Below, piece after piece: positions 13,101 through 22,888 of a stretch of DNA of 64,000 nucleotides. The number at the start of each line of letters is the position of its first letter. The stretch's first letter is position 1. Made by a program: the position numbers and the translations under genes. Source of the DNA: Nephrocerus scutellatus (Eukaryota; Arthropoda; Insecta; Diptera; Pipunculidae). Location: the NCBI GenBank assembly GCA_947095585.1, contig OX352761.1, positions 106,668,390 through 106,732,389 of the forward strand, in the 5' to 3' direction. The notes below the pieces were generated by a model. That model had not been told where the DNA came from and searched no databases. It was given only the letters and a program-made list of their open reading frames with translations.

Positions 13101-15167
13101 TTTTCGGTGTAAATTTCGTTGGTTTTGTTGAGGCGAGCAACATCTTCTACTTTGAACTTTCTGGTATTTAACTCGGTTTTGTAGGCGAAAGGTGCAAAGT
13201 ATGTACGGTTAGTGAATTTATTACGCTCCCAGTAGGTTGCAGCAGTCCATACTTTTGTATCGCCCAAGACGATGGCTAGCGTTTCGCCAATCATTTGATC
13301 TTCTGTTAGAGGTTTATCAGCGACACGTTTGCCCGAGTAAACTTCGTTCGGATCGGAAACCTAGCGTTGAGACATTATTAGCTACTTCCGTGTTTTTTTA
13401 ATTGAGTTTTATAGATTTCTTACCTGCAGGAAAGCACTTATAAAATTGGCCAATCGCACAGCCATTTTCGCTTCATTCTCGAATTGCTCTTTAGCGCCAA
13501 AACTGACATCTCCACGCAGAATTAAATCCTGTGGGTGAAAACTGCAAAACGCCAAGGGTGTTTTTTATCGATAGGACTAAGTGGTCCTCATGTTGTCGTA
13601 ACTTACTTCTTGCACGTTCGCTGGTTCACTCCATGAATAAACTTTAACGCTTGATCGATATTTAAATTTTCCGAGTGCAGCGACTTCGAACCAGTCGTAT
13701 AATTTCGATACTCCGGATGCATATCAAGATATTTCTCACGAATGTGGTATGGAGCGCGCTCCCATTGGATTGGCACCTTTTGCACCCCTATTATGACAGA
13801 ATATACGTTTTTCCTTTAGATATACTCTTCTTCACCCAACAAACAACTTACATCCGATTTTCGAGCAGTCATAGCCATTGTAGTACTGTTCGGCTGATGC
13901 ACGTTCTACGACTTCCCCCAAGTACGGTCGTCTGACAATATTCGGTAAACGATATCCTGGCCTGCAGCGGCACTGATAGCCACCACGCCGGAAGCCCCAC
14001 CCGTTCAGCGGTTCACATTCTGTGGTTTCCTTTTTGCAACGTGCAGTATCGGCAAAATGATTTGGTTTATTGTTACCCTCACCCTTGGGGCATTGATTTA
14101 TGTCGAGCCTTTCAAAGTCCATTTCCAGCACTGCAATTGCTGTGTATCTGTTAGAGAAAAACGAGAAAAAAGAATTAAAAGAAGAGCTTAAGTATGCGAT
14201 ACACCATCAACCACCACCACCACCACCACCACCACCACCACCACCCAACTCACTTTGGATATTCGATATGACGAAACTGTGTGTGGCGAGGATAGATGTC
14301 CGCGATAGGCACCACAGCCGACACAAGCCACTTATTCGAGCGCCCGCAATCGAAGTATGGCGAAGTCCACTTAACCGGACCGGGATTCTCGTCAGCACCG
14401 GGCGGTCCATGGAATGTGAACGTCTCGTTGGTGTTGTTCGCATAGCGAATCTCCACCTGGTATGTGGTCTTCGTGTCGTGGCGTCCGTCCACGTCATCAG
14501 GTAACCATTTATAGAACCATTCATTTATTTTGTACAAATCCGATGTGTAATCCTTGGAGATGGCATCTGGTGGAGCAGCACCCAAATCGCGTACATCAAA
14601 TGTGTTCCATGTGGAGATCTTTTGCAAGTGTATGGGATCGTTGAAGTCATCCAGTCGGAACGTGCGCGGCGCAAAACGTGGGAATGTCTTATTGAAGAAG
14701 CCTCGATACGACGATGTGTACGAGCTGTTGGGCGAGAAGTAAATCGCCGAAGCGTTAATGTACGGATTCGCTGAGACATCCGCCACCGTCGATAGAAAGT
14801 AGTACATCATTCCCGGATCGTAGGTATCATTGATGGCCGGACGTATAAATCTACTCTGGAGAATGTAACTCCAGAAGAAACTACGACTCAGCGCCATGTT
14901 ATGCAGATGCAACAGGGCCGTCCTATTTGGGAACACAGGATTGATGTTGATCTCTTTAATGTCAGGCTTATGGGACACTGTGTCTTGGGGCAAGTATAAA
15001 TCGCTGACATGCTGAATCGGGCAGTTATCCGGCGTTACTTTGTCAAACTTAATTTTGATCTCGTCGAAAGCATCCCGGGCCTGCCACTCGTACTGAGCCA
15101 ACACACCCACAATTGTCACAAACAAAAAGAGCAAATAGCTGCGACCGATTATCGTCCCGAAGACCAT
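6917..15167 (-). CDS. Secreted or membrane-anchored protein with two tandem GPR158-like Cache + EGF-like modules (7 coding exons)
   Basis: Seven exons join in frame to 807 residues: 15167-14254, 14147-13852, 13787-13607, 13541-13424, 13360-12831, 7377-7260 and 7183-6917. Every junction is GT-AG and the phases agree. The start at 15167 has a good context (AATTAAAATGG) and opens a signal peptide (LLFLFVTIVGVLA, cleavage near residue 25). Module 1 is a Cache-like region (about 25-304) and an EGF-like domain (about 318-404). Module 2 repeats this order (about 405-680 and 690-760). Both Cache-like regions end in a W-T-x-P-x-F-D-C...K-W-L signature, and each EGF-like domain has six cysteines with a C-x-P-L...G-G-Y-x-C-x-C core. 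Many N-glycosylation sequons are present. About 20 hydrophobic residues end the protein (SLILSLLGMILLLVYKFR), so it is either single-pass or GPI-anchored. Known of the family: GPR158/GPR179 carry such an ectodomain before seven helices. Here the seven-helix part is absent. A ligand-binding or adhesion role outside the cell is inference. Confidence 0.92.
7260..7377 (-). CDS. Exon 6: start of second EGF-like domain (residues 680-719)
   Basis: The exon lies 5.4 kb from exon 5. The acceptor is CTCCAAAG ending at 7378 and the donor GTAAGT starts at 7259. It encodes GVVAVSMDMLQLDINQCP and cysteines 1 and 2 of the domain. It matches the start of exon 2 residue for residue in layout and has the same split lysine codon. 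Confidence 0.9.
7690..8103 (+). mobile_element. RNase H LINE 3' fragment (plus strand)
   Basis: The frame near 7775-7830 reads a G-H-I-D-I-D-D-S-E-K-A-N box, the RNase H signature seen also at 2475. After indels comes W-L-P-S...R-R-W-G-D-T-Q near 8040. The piece is a close relative of the 1000-2940 element. It abuts an oppositely oriented LINE of related type at 8104. Confidence 0.75.
8104..10090 (-). mobile_element. RNase H LINE, minus strand, with internal tandem duplication
   Basis: The 5' end of this remnant at 9850-10080 encodes RT thumb sequence (WADRCGLGVNPHKTELVLF, then AKYLGLILDRK). RNase H follows: FSDSQAALKSL near 8670, then WVPGYRDIPGNCMADEQAT near 8580. The C-terminal zinc-like region has HCLIGWHPARLGVF near 8330 and CRSCMDEEEEETIFHLLC near 8260. 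A 485-bp segment (8689-9174) is duplicated in tandem. The element lies in intron 5 of the gene, on the same strand. Confidence 0.85.
8689..9659. repeat. 485-bp direct tandem duplication (two copies)
   Basis: The segment 8689-9174 repeats at 9174-9659 with a constant offset of 485. By eye there are about eight substitutions and no indels, near 98 percent identity. It lies within LINE RNase H and connection sequence that is otherwise much more decayed. Confidence 0.93.
10091..10480. other. Unassigned intronic sequence between LINE pieces
   Basis: No frame or repeat was recognised. It is probably further LINE debris. Confidence 0.3.
10480..11280 (-). mobile_element. CR1/Jockey-type LINE RT N-terminal fragment with partial duplication
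   Basis: The minus strand reads IENRFNIYFVNISLKLRP near 11140. It then reads ITSDEIYKQILSIKSKTS near 10720, and FNLTIVNGKFPKLMKCAEV with VIPLHK near 10580. This is the RT entry region typical of CR1/Jockey-type LINEs. A segment (10505-10765) has a diverged second copy at 10835-11035. Confidence 0.75.
11281..12830. other. Rest of intron 5, nothing recognised
   Basis: Short open frames at 11489-11674 and 11964-12149 have no recognisable content. The stretch 11880-12480 is plain AT-rich sequence. Confidence 0.4.
12831..13360 (-). CDS. Exon 5: second Cache-like region, core (residues 504-679)
   Basis: The acceptor CGCTAG ends at 13361 and the donor GTGAGT starts at 12830. The exon starts VSDPNEVYSG and ends with WTQPQFDCDGYVKKWLI then FFGWDSLKAKLEF. 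This is the same signature as at the end of exon 1. It ends in phase 2 at the position equivalent to the end of exon 1. Confidence 0.93.
13424..13541 (-). CDS. Exon 4: second Cache-like region, helix part (residues 464-503)
   Basis: The acceptor is TTTTGCAG at 13542 and the donor is GTAAGA at 13423. The exon encodes NFHPQDLILRGDVSFG followed by a helix-like run ending in NFISAFLQ, and ends in phase 0. It shows as only a short open frame and is recognised from its splice sites and phase fit. Confidence 0.88.
13607..13787 (-). CDS. Exon 3: linker into second Cache-like region (residues 404-463)
   Basis: The acceptor AATAG ends at 13788 and the donor GTAAGT starts at 13606. The exon reads WVQKVPIQWERAPYHIR, which joins EGF-like domain 1 to the second module. 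A conserved-looking cysteine (QRTC) lies near the end. Its boundaries are fixed by the phases of the neighbouring exons. Confidence 0.9.
13852..14147 (-). CDS. Exon 2: first EGF-like domain (residues 305-403)
   Basis: The acceptor is CTAACAG at 14150-14148 and the donor is GTAAGT just below 13852. The exon begins with YTAIAVLEMD and continues into DINQCP. Six cysteines follow in an EGF-like pattern, with the core GWGFRRGGYQCRC. The first base completes a split lysine codon and the last base starts a split tryptophan codon. Confidence 0.92.
14148..14253 (-). other. Intron 1 with (GGT)n tract next to the donor site
   Basis: This is a 106-bp intron. On the coding strand GTGAGTTGGGTGG leads at once into about eleven GGT triplets (plus strand 14214-14246, CAC/ACC repeat). 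The tract starts within ten bases of the splice donor. Confidence 0.85.
14254..15167 (-). CDS. Exon 1: signal peptide and first Cache-like region (residues 1-304)
   Basis: The exon runs from the ATG at 15167 to a donor GTGAGT at 14253-14248 and ends in phase 2. It encodes the signal peptide, the first Cache-like region and the closing motif WTSPYFDCG...NKWLVSAVV. The open frame reads on for only two residues past the splice site before a TGA in the intron. Confidence 0.93.
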
Positions 15168-15420
15168 TTTAATTAAGGAATTTGCTGCAGCAGCAGTTCA
15201 GCAGACGAGATCTACCAAGTGTTATTGTAAAATTAATTAATTGATTTTCAATTAAAAGAGAAAACTTAAAGAAACAAAACTCAAGAAAAACTAAAAACAC
15301 GCAGCGCCAATCGACAGAACAACACACAAGAACACTTGACAAACACAAATTATACAAAAATACTGAAGCAATGGCAGAATGAGCTACGCCCTATCAGGAA
15401 TTCGTCTGGTCGCGTTCATA
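15168..15420 (-). promoter_or_regulatory. Probable 5' leader and promoter side of the Cache/EGF gene
   Basis: This AT-rich stretch lies immediately upstream of the start codon. A TCAGTA initiator-like hexamer on the minus strand sits near 15368, about 200 bases before the ATG. No clear TATA box or downstream promoter element was found. The start site, or an upstream non-coding exon, cannot be fixed from sequence alone. Confidence 0.3.
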
Positions 15421-18230
15421 AAACACAAAATTTCATTATTGTGGGAGCAAAAATCTCGTTGATTCCACCCTTTTGCGTTCAGTGAACGCCATCCACTACC
15501 TTGTCCATGCACCAGTACCATGCTCTCGCACAATATTGATGAGCGCAACAACTTAAAATCTATTCTTTCGCTCTATGCTGCACTGATTACTGAACACGTG
15601 AACACAACCCAGCCGATGAGTCGTTTGGCTTCGTGTGTCATCTCAATCGTGTTGTTGTTTTTAATGGAAATTTGACATTAGCTAACCCACACATTCAAAG
15701 AAAATAGTCAGGTGTGTCTCTTAATAAACTCTTACCCGGTAGGAAATGTAATGATGGTTGTTGTTTTAATTAAAATTTGGAATAAGTTAACTCACTCATC
15801 CAATGAAAATAGCTCGGAGCGTTAAGGTCAGTGTTGCCATAATTACGTTAATATCGTAATTTTGACATTTTTAGCATAAGAATAGGATGGGACGTTTTCT
15901 CAACGGATCGTAGTACAAAAACGACGTTTTCAAAAAAAAAAAAAAAAACCACAAAATAATTTTTTCTGTAATTGATACCTACCTCTTCTTCGATTCCAAG
16001 TAAATTGTTTGTAGTGCAGAATACTCTAATACAAGTTACACATATCAAATTTACAAAAAAAACCTTTTTTACATTTTACTTCTATACATTTACCATAATC
16101 ATCACATTTTTTTCATAAAATTCTTTTCTCTTCTTCCTTGATTTGATTTGTTGTTATCGTTCGTTCTGTTTAGTTCCGTGGTTTAGTGTTTAGTTGTTTG
16201 TCTGTTTGTTCTTTTGGGAAAATCAAAAAAGAAACTAGAAAGTTTTGAAAGTTAATGAAACAATAATAAATATATACAAATCAATTGCAGTGCGTTACTT
16301 TTGGAAAAACCCGAGAACGGCTCCATCGATTTGAATGATTCTTTTTTTTTGTTTGCTCGTCTCTGTACTGTGGTGGTTTATAAAAAAAAATGGGAAGAAT
16401 ATGGTAAAAGCTAAAGAAAACAAAAAAGGTAAGTTGGCGGGTGGTCAGCTGTCATTTTATTCCTTTTTTTCTTCTTCAGAATCTATAGAGTTCATCACAA
16501 TATCTGTTTGAAATAGAATTAATAAAGTAAAAAAAATGTACATAAGTTTTCCTTAAGCTAATAATTTAATCACATGAAATCGCATAAGTATAAAGCAAAA
16601 AATAAATCCAAAAAGTTTTTAGGATTTATAACTAAAGCAATTTTTTAGTTATAGCGCTCACCGTAAGGCGGTGTTTTGTTTAACACACATAACAATTAAA
16701 ATGCATCGAAATTTTAAAACCAAAAGCTGTTGCTTTGTAAAGCTAAGCCGGCTTTGCCAAAGCAACGCAGCATGTGTGTTTTTATGGTAGTATCTCTTTT
16801 CATCTTTTGTATCTATTGTAGGATGAGTCTTTTTATGCATGTTCTTTCTTGTTATTGTTTTGACTCTAATAAGAGATTTTTTTTGTTATCTTGTTATGCT
16901 ATTAAAAATGATGAAATAACAAATTTTTAATAAATATTTTCCAATACCACTTATTTGAAATCTTTTATTTAAACTTCAATCTCTCAATATTTAATAAAAA
17001 ATATCAAATTAAAAAAACTAATTTTTTTCCTTATATATTTTCCGCTCAATGTACCGTACAAACATTTTAGATTTTTTTTTGATAAACTTTTATTAATTTT
17101 GAAAAAAATAATATCAGCTCAATCACATTCAAATTAACACAAACTATCTTTGTCAAACTATCATCTTAAATACATACGTTTTTAACGGAAATACCAATTT
17201 ACATGACGTAGTAACGATATTTTCGTAACGAGTATTCATACCAAACGTAACGTATACATACGGGTACTCATTTTAAGGTTACTTTTACAGCTCTACTATA
17301 TATATATATATAATTTTATATAAATATATATATAGATTTATATTTATTAATTTTCAAATTCTGTGTAAGAGAATATTTTCTATAAACCTATATTTTATTT
17401 TTAAATTGCTTTTACAAAATTAAGTTATCTAATATTTTTAACACGTACTTCGTTTTTCCTACTGGGTAATACAAAAGTAATTCTGTTTCTTTTGTTTGTA
17501 GTTTTACGGCGAATTGCATTAAGCTGAGCTATATGCGCGGGAGTAGTGCTGCATTTTAGTAATTAAAAAATAACCAAAAGTATGAAAAGTGCACTAATGG
17601 GACTTTATGTTATATTCACAATGAATACCTAGTTATTTTTTAAACAGAGCAGAGATTATTATATTATTATTATAATATTAGCTGTCCCCGGGCGGTTCGC
17701 TATCCGAACACATGCATCGCCATAAAGCTTATAACTTTTCCCCACCTGCCAAGTATTTGCATTGAAAACTTATAAAAATAGTATTGTAAATGTTTCAATA
17801 TTAAAATTTTATACAGATATTCTAAATCAAAAAAACTGGTTAATCTTGAACTGTTATTATTATTTTCTATTTATTACCCACTTAACGATGTTTTTATAGA
17901 CAATTTTACGAATTATAGACTTTTCTTTTAAAATCGTGCAACGTAAATGCAACACAAAAGTGAAATGGCCGCCCTTAGCAGATTTCAGTAAATGAGGAAA
18001 CGCAAAAGTTCGAAAGTTTTCACAAAAAATATAGAAATTAAATTAAAAGTTAACTGGATAAGAAAAGTAGTAATAGAATTTTCACATCATATTATGTACA
18101 AATAACAAAGAAAATGTTAATCTTTTACTTTTTATGAGGTCGGGTGGGTCCATTTCAAAAGAAATTCAAAAAACTTCTTTAGATATATAGTAACTATATT
18201 ATTTAGCTTCTGATCACGTCACATGATTTT
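15421..18230. other. AT-rich intergenic region upstream of the Cache/EGF gene
   Basis: There is no coding feature. An imperfect (TA)n stretch lies near 17296-17335. A fragment at 17675-17780 (attattataatattagctgt, then a short GC-rich stretch) resembles the left end of the repeat at 22889. Confidence 0.5.
17675..17780 (+). repeat. Short copy of the SINE-like repeat seen at 22889
   Basis: The sequence opens with an ATT/TAT tract, followed by AGCTGTCCCCGGGCGG and CACATGCATCGCC. This parallels 22893-22945 (TTATTATT tract, AGCTTTTCCAGGGCG, CACATGAATCCCC). The match fades after about 100 bases. Confidence 0.5.
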
Positions 18231-18335
18231 GAATTAAAAAGTAGACACCAACCTACCCGCATATCGGACAAACAGCTTTATTTCAGTACGGGTCAGGAAC
18301 CTATAGAGACTACAATAAGAAGATGAAAATGACAA

Positions 18336-18500
18336 GGCACAAAGAAAATTCCGTTGCAATGGAATCCACTCACCAAATCTGGCTGAAAAGTGGCAATGGC
18401 AAATTTGGCGCAGAACATTAGAAGAGGGGTCTAGAACAATGTAATTGAGTTGAAGGGACACAATGGCACGCAGGCGTTGTACTCCCTATAGCCTATAACC
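18336..18500 (+). mobile_element. LINE C-terminal fragment
   Basis: The plus frame reads FRWRRTLEEGSRTM near 18395-18440, like the C-terminal W-R-R-x-x-E-x-E segment of endonuclease/RT LINEs. It lies directly before another fragment of similar type. Confidence 0.5.
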
Positions 18501-18539
18501 CCATATCGAAGTTTCCATCGTTACAAACCCTATGTCTTA

Positions 18540-19245
18540 TTTTCCGTTCTGTCTGTCTCCCTCAGCACAACGGGCTAATGCTTACCACCAAACATCAGCA
18601 AGCGACTGCACATGTGCAAAGTGCTGGCAGCTATGTAAAACAATTGGCACACAACCCCACACCACTTTTCCTACTATTCATCGACTTCGAGAGAGCTTTC
18701 GACACCATCGCAAGACTATTTGGAAGGCGCTATAAAATTGTAGAGTACCACAAACAATTACAGCTCTGATTCAAGAGCTTTACAGAGACGCCAAATGCAG
18801 TGTCATGTACAAAGGCAAAGACAGCACCAAATTTACGATTAACAGAGAAGTACGACAAGGTTGCGTTTTATCACCAATACTCTTTCTGATTATCTTAGAT
18901 GGTCTTATGAAACAAACAAATAGCGATACACCGAATGGAATTCAATGGCCACCTTTGCTGAAGTTAAACGATCTCGATTACGCTAACGACATCTGTATGA
19001 TTGCCCCAATTTTCATTGACGTGAAATTGAAGCTGGAGTCACTGATCGGTTTTGCACAGAGAGTCGGACTTAAGGTGAATAAGAGTAAAACAAAATTACT
19101 GCGAATATGAACCTCAGTCCTGACTCCACTGACAATAAAAATTTTAAATAATGATATCACCATTGGCGATGATGAGGAGTTCTGCTTTCTAGGAAGTGTG
19201 CTATCAAAACACGGCGACACTGACATGCGATCTTCAGACTTAACT
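18540..19245 (+). mobile_element. Decayed LINE RT (S-C-V-D-H family, like 51150-52440)
   Basis: With one frameshift near 18710 the frame gives LFLLFIDFERAFDTIAR (motif A), ALIQELYRDAKCSVM, REVRQGCVLSPILFLIILD (motif B) and DLDYANDICM at the catalytic box. GLKVNKSKTKLLRI follows, then EEFCFLGSVLSKHGDTD. The YADD box has become YAND. Confidence 0.85.
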
Positions 19246-19665
19246 AAACATGGCAACTGATTTTCTTCAAATTTTACACACATGTGTATTTCCGATGGAT
19301 AACGCTTTTTGTAAAAAATTTGGAGTGATTGGGCCCCGGGGTCAGGGTGCTCCAAACAAATTTTTTAAAAATTTCATCGATTTTCTTCAAATTTTATACA
19401 CATGTGTTGCTCCGATGGACAACACTTTTTGTACAAATTTGGAGTGATCGTGCCCCGTGGTTGAGGGCTCCGATATAATTTTTTAAAAGAATTTACCCGA
19501 TTTTCTGTGTGAATTCTATGTACATGTATGTCTCCGATGAACAACACTTTTTGTATAAATTTGGTTGCAGTCAGACAATTTTTTTAAAAAATTTACCTGA
19601 TTTTCTTCAAATTTTTAATCCGATGGACAATAATTTTCGTAATTTGGAAGTGGCGACCGTCTAGA
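19245..19665 (+). repeat. Tandem-unit repeat family, plus orientation (about 4 units)
   Basis: Units of about 110-125 bases contain GATTTTCTTCAAATTTTA, ACACATGTGT, CTCCGATGGACAACAC, TTTTTGTA and a GGGGCCC-rich part. The same unit occurs at 20040, 28930, 50870 and 59270. The bases before 19245 are LINE. Confidence 0.85.
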
Positions 19666-20040
19666 AACTGCGCCGACTATTTGTGTTCCATCGAACACAA
19701 CAATATTTTCGTGTAAGAACCGCGCCAAATCCTTTGATATTGTGCTCTAGTTGAACACAAGCTGTATGTATTTTCCAGACCGGAAAACCGTATTTAAACA
19801 GCGTCAGCAGCTCCCCCTCTCTTTCGTGTATTGACTATAGGCCGTCAGTGCTATTCCTCGCTCTCGTGTCTTGACCATAGGCTGCAGCATCCCTCATCAC
19901 TGTCGTGCCTTGACCATAGGCCGTCAGCATCCCTCCTCACTGACGTGATAATAAAGAAGGAAAATTAAAAAAATAATTGTTTTTTTTTAAATTGAATTTT
20001 TTTGTGTAAATGCTCTAACCTCTAAAATTTGAGTAAAATC
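19665..20040. repeat. Central segment with four 39-41-bp tandem repeats
   Basis: Units start near 19801, 19842, 19882 and 19921. Each carries CGTCAGC-like then CTC...CTTGACCATAGG wording. An AATAAA lies at about 19960. The block is flanked by oppositely oriented copies of the tandem-unit family. It may be a solo LTR-like insert, but no terminal repeats were proven. Confidence 0.7.
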
Positions 20041-20270
20041 GGGTAAATTTTGTAAAATTTTTGTATGGGTCCTTCAGTCACCGGGGCCCGATCACTGCCA
20101 AATTTTTACAAAAAGTGTTGTTCATCGAAGATACACATGCGTATTAAATTTGAAGAAAATCGGGTTCCCGCCCCCGGGGTCGGATCACTTCCAAATTTTA
20201 ATCATTTGTGTATAAAATTTGAAGAAAATCGGGTAAATTAGGTAAAATATTTGTATAGGAGCCAACCGAC
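20040..20270 (-). repeat. Tandem-unit repeat family, minus orientation (about 2 units)
   Basis: The unit reads in reverse here: AAATTTTTACAAAAAGTGTT, ATCGAAGATACACATG, TTTGAAGAAAATCGGG. It pairs with 19245-19665 as an inverted repeat. Confidence 0.85.
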
Positions 20271-20760
20271 ACACCATATGGATCTATTGCGCTCCCCCTA
20301 ACTAGTTCTATGGAGACAGTTCATGCCCGTCCCTATAGCAACCCCACCATACCAATGGCTCTTATGAACTTAATGATATGGTATGGGTTCAGTGCATGCC
20401 GTGCAGACTCCGAGATCGCATGAGTTCCCATGTGGTCTCTTCTCTGTCGGATCGTTGCTCCGCGTCCCCTTAAAAGTCTGCAGCTTCATGTTTAAATTTC
20501 TTTAGGTGCCTCTTCAGTCTTCACGAATGGAATTATGACTACTCATTTGTCCGTCTTCATATAGAGAATTTTGTTTTATATGTTTGCAAAGCAATCTTGG
20601 TCCGTAAACTGCAAGGATTACGAGATTAAACTCAATGCAAGCAGCTGTTAGCAAGAAGCAGTTCAAGGTGTCGCTAAGTTCAGCCAGATGCATGAATCAT
20701 TTTAAAGAATTTGCATTTCAATACAAATATACAGCTTTAACTTACAACTTATAACTTTAT
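20270..20760. other. Nothing recognised
   Basis: There is no coding frame and no internal repeat apparent. Confidence 0.4.
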
Positions 20761-21345
20761 AGTTATATAAAGCAGTTAGACCTTTTGTTTCAAAAACCCC
20801 CAACAACAAAACTTCACCAAACTTTAACCATGAATGGATCTTGCATCAAAGAAACTGAAAAACACTCAATTCTCAGTATGTGTGTCAACAACAAGCTTCG
20901 TTGGAATGACCACATATTTGCCAACGCCAAAAATGCTGCGAGATGCTTAGGTTTCCTAAAACGGTGCAAGATGTACTTCACTCCTTCAGATCTGGCTACT
21001 ATTTACAGGGCGTATATTCGCCCTAAACTTGAATACAACTGCATTGTCTGGGCAGGTGCTCCCAAGACCACCACTCGAGCTCATGGGTCCACCATTAAGC
21101 CTATCTTCGGACGTACTAACTAATTTAGAGATTCCTTCTTTAGCCACACGATAGTTATGTGGAATGAATTGCCTGATTCTGTGTTTCCGCATTTATATGA
21201 TCTGCAGTCGTTTAAGACACGTGTGCATAGACATCTCATCCTTTCCTCTCCCTAATTTCCCAACGCCCACGCTGTGCTAAGCATTATAAGGGTGCAAACC
21301 CCTTTAGCGTGTGTACATTATACAAAATAAAAAAAGCAACAATAA
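20760..21345 (+). mobile_element. CR1/Daphne-like LINE 3' end
   Basis: The frame 20785-21090 gives LRWNDHIFANAKNAARCLGF and IYRAYIRPKLEYNCIVWAGA, the post-RT thumb/connection region of a LINE. After an indel, RDSFFSHTIVMWNELPDSVF and LQSFKTRVHRHL follow, the usual C-terminus. An A-rich end (ACAAAATAAAAAAAG) at 21322-21336 marks the 3' tail. A shorter piece of the same 3' UTR lies at 36450-36530. Confidence 0.85.
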
Positions 21346-21381
21346 CATTCCATTATTGCTTTTTTATTAGCGGCCTCCATA

Positions 21382-21991
21382 TTAATGGGCAAAACAATAA
21401 GTTGCGCAAAAAATTTTTGTGTTTGCCAACATTTGTGACAATGCATGTCTGAGGGGAATTGCAAAAATAATGTCAAATGCCAGCCAAACTAAATGTAAAA
21501 TAAATTGAGCATGCAAAGGACAGACAGCAGGAAGGATGGCTATAGAACTATTGTGGCAAATTTCCAGTAAAACTGAAATTCCACAACAAACGAAAAAAAT
21601 AATAATTGAGAACACTTCATCCGCACACGACCACTTTGGACGGCTGGGTTGCTTGTCATGGTCATAACGCCAATCTCTGGCAATCCAAGAGAGCAAATCA
21701 TAAGCTTGTTTGGCTAGACTTTCCAAAATACTCGTAAAGTTATATTGTTCCTATTTTCCCAAAGCAACAATAAAAAATAAAAAACGCCGACTGCTGCCAC
21801 GGACACCTGCCTTGAATATGTGACGTCTCCCTATGCAAACAAATCACAAAACGAAGAAGAGTACTCGCGGTAATTGCAAGTTGTCTCAGTTGTGTATTCC
21901 ATTGTTCAGAAGTAACGAGTAGCGCGACAATGTAATAAGGAAAAGTTTGCCAACAAAACTGAAATAACAATACCAACCATGCCCACCACAA
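21382..21991 (-). pseudogene. Candidate multi-membrane-segment protein fragment (chemoreceptor-like?)
   Basis: Two minus-strand frames lie end to end. The upstream one (21991-21740) has WWAWLVLLFQFCWQTFPYY and a second hydrophobic run. The downstream one (21735-21382) has SILESLAKQAYDLLSWIARD, then hydrophobic helices around VFSIIIFFVCCGISVLL and FILHLVWLAFDIIFAI, ending in TAA. An AAAATAG before 21735 could be an acceptor, but no clean donor in matching phase was found. The hydrophobic-helix layout recalls insect gustatory receptors, without a diagnostic motif. It may be a dead gene or chance. Confidence 0.3.
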
Positions 21992-22019
21992 GGTAGTAGA
22001 AAAAATTAAAATTTCTCTA

Positions 22020-22888
22020 CCCGATGATAGTTAGTGGTTCTTCCCTTGTAATCCTGTTAGGTGGTTTGCCAACCAGTTCTCAACTGGACCTCAACCGACC
22101 AACCAACTGAATCAGGTTTTTTTTGTTCTCATTCTGGGGCAACCAGAACGTTGATGATGACGCAACGATCCGGTCGATCGACCGACTGGCAACTGTGCGA
22201 CATGCTCACCTGTGTTCAACTCGACCACTTTGACCCAACTACACACAGACAACTGAGCCAAACCGAATTATTGTATCTCTTAGGTGCCTTTAGGTGTTAT
22301 ACTCGTATGCCGTTTATTGTCGTAGGTCTTTTACCTTTACTTTGTTGTTGTTGTTGTTGTCGGTCGCACTGACCGCATCGACGAGGCGACAACAACCATA
22401 TATTAATAGTTCCATTTGGGTCACCTTTTGCTCATCGAAACTAGAATGAAGAAGAAACCCCTGCCTAAGGGAAAAGGCAAAACAACATTTTGTACAACTT
22501 GCTCACCCCTTGATGGTCAGACGGACCAAAATTAGAATTCAAAGCGATAAAAACCGCTGCTGTTTGTCCGATTTTGAATGTCCGTTTTGGTCAAAAATCG
22601 TACTGGTATGTGAGTGTGTGCATGCAAGGTAACTTTTGTCAAAAAGCGAAAACAGGACATACGCCAAACAGGATATGTTAGTGGCTTGTTTTTAGTGGTG
22701 GTAGTTTTGTTGTTGGCTATGGCATGACAGAACATTCTGTTGTTTTTAAGCAGAAATCAGGTGACTGAGAGGAAACAAGTTCTCATTTGAACATTTCTCC
22801 ATATAAGTTTGTTGGGTGGAATTTGTTGCACTTTTTTTCAGATTTTCGTCCAAAAAACTCCAAAAAGTATTCGTGTAGGATGCCTTTT
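22020..22888. other. Unique-looking DNA with a short (TTG)n tract
   Basis: A (TTG)n tract is at about 22339-22358, followed by GGTCGCACTGACC. No coding feature is supported. Confidence 0.4.

Noticed and set aside
14100..14504. 134-residue plus frame and a Gly-rich minus frame over the exon 1-intron 1 junction
   Set aside because: Both are shadows of the minus-strand gene; the proline and glycine runs come from the intronic GGT tract.
19665..20040. Solo LTR of an endogenous retroelement
   Set aside because: There is an AATAAA and repeats that could be promoter-like, but no paired terminal sequence, TG...CA ends or target duplication could be shown.
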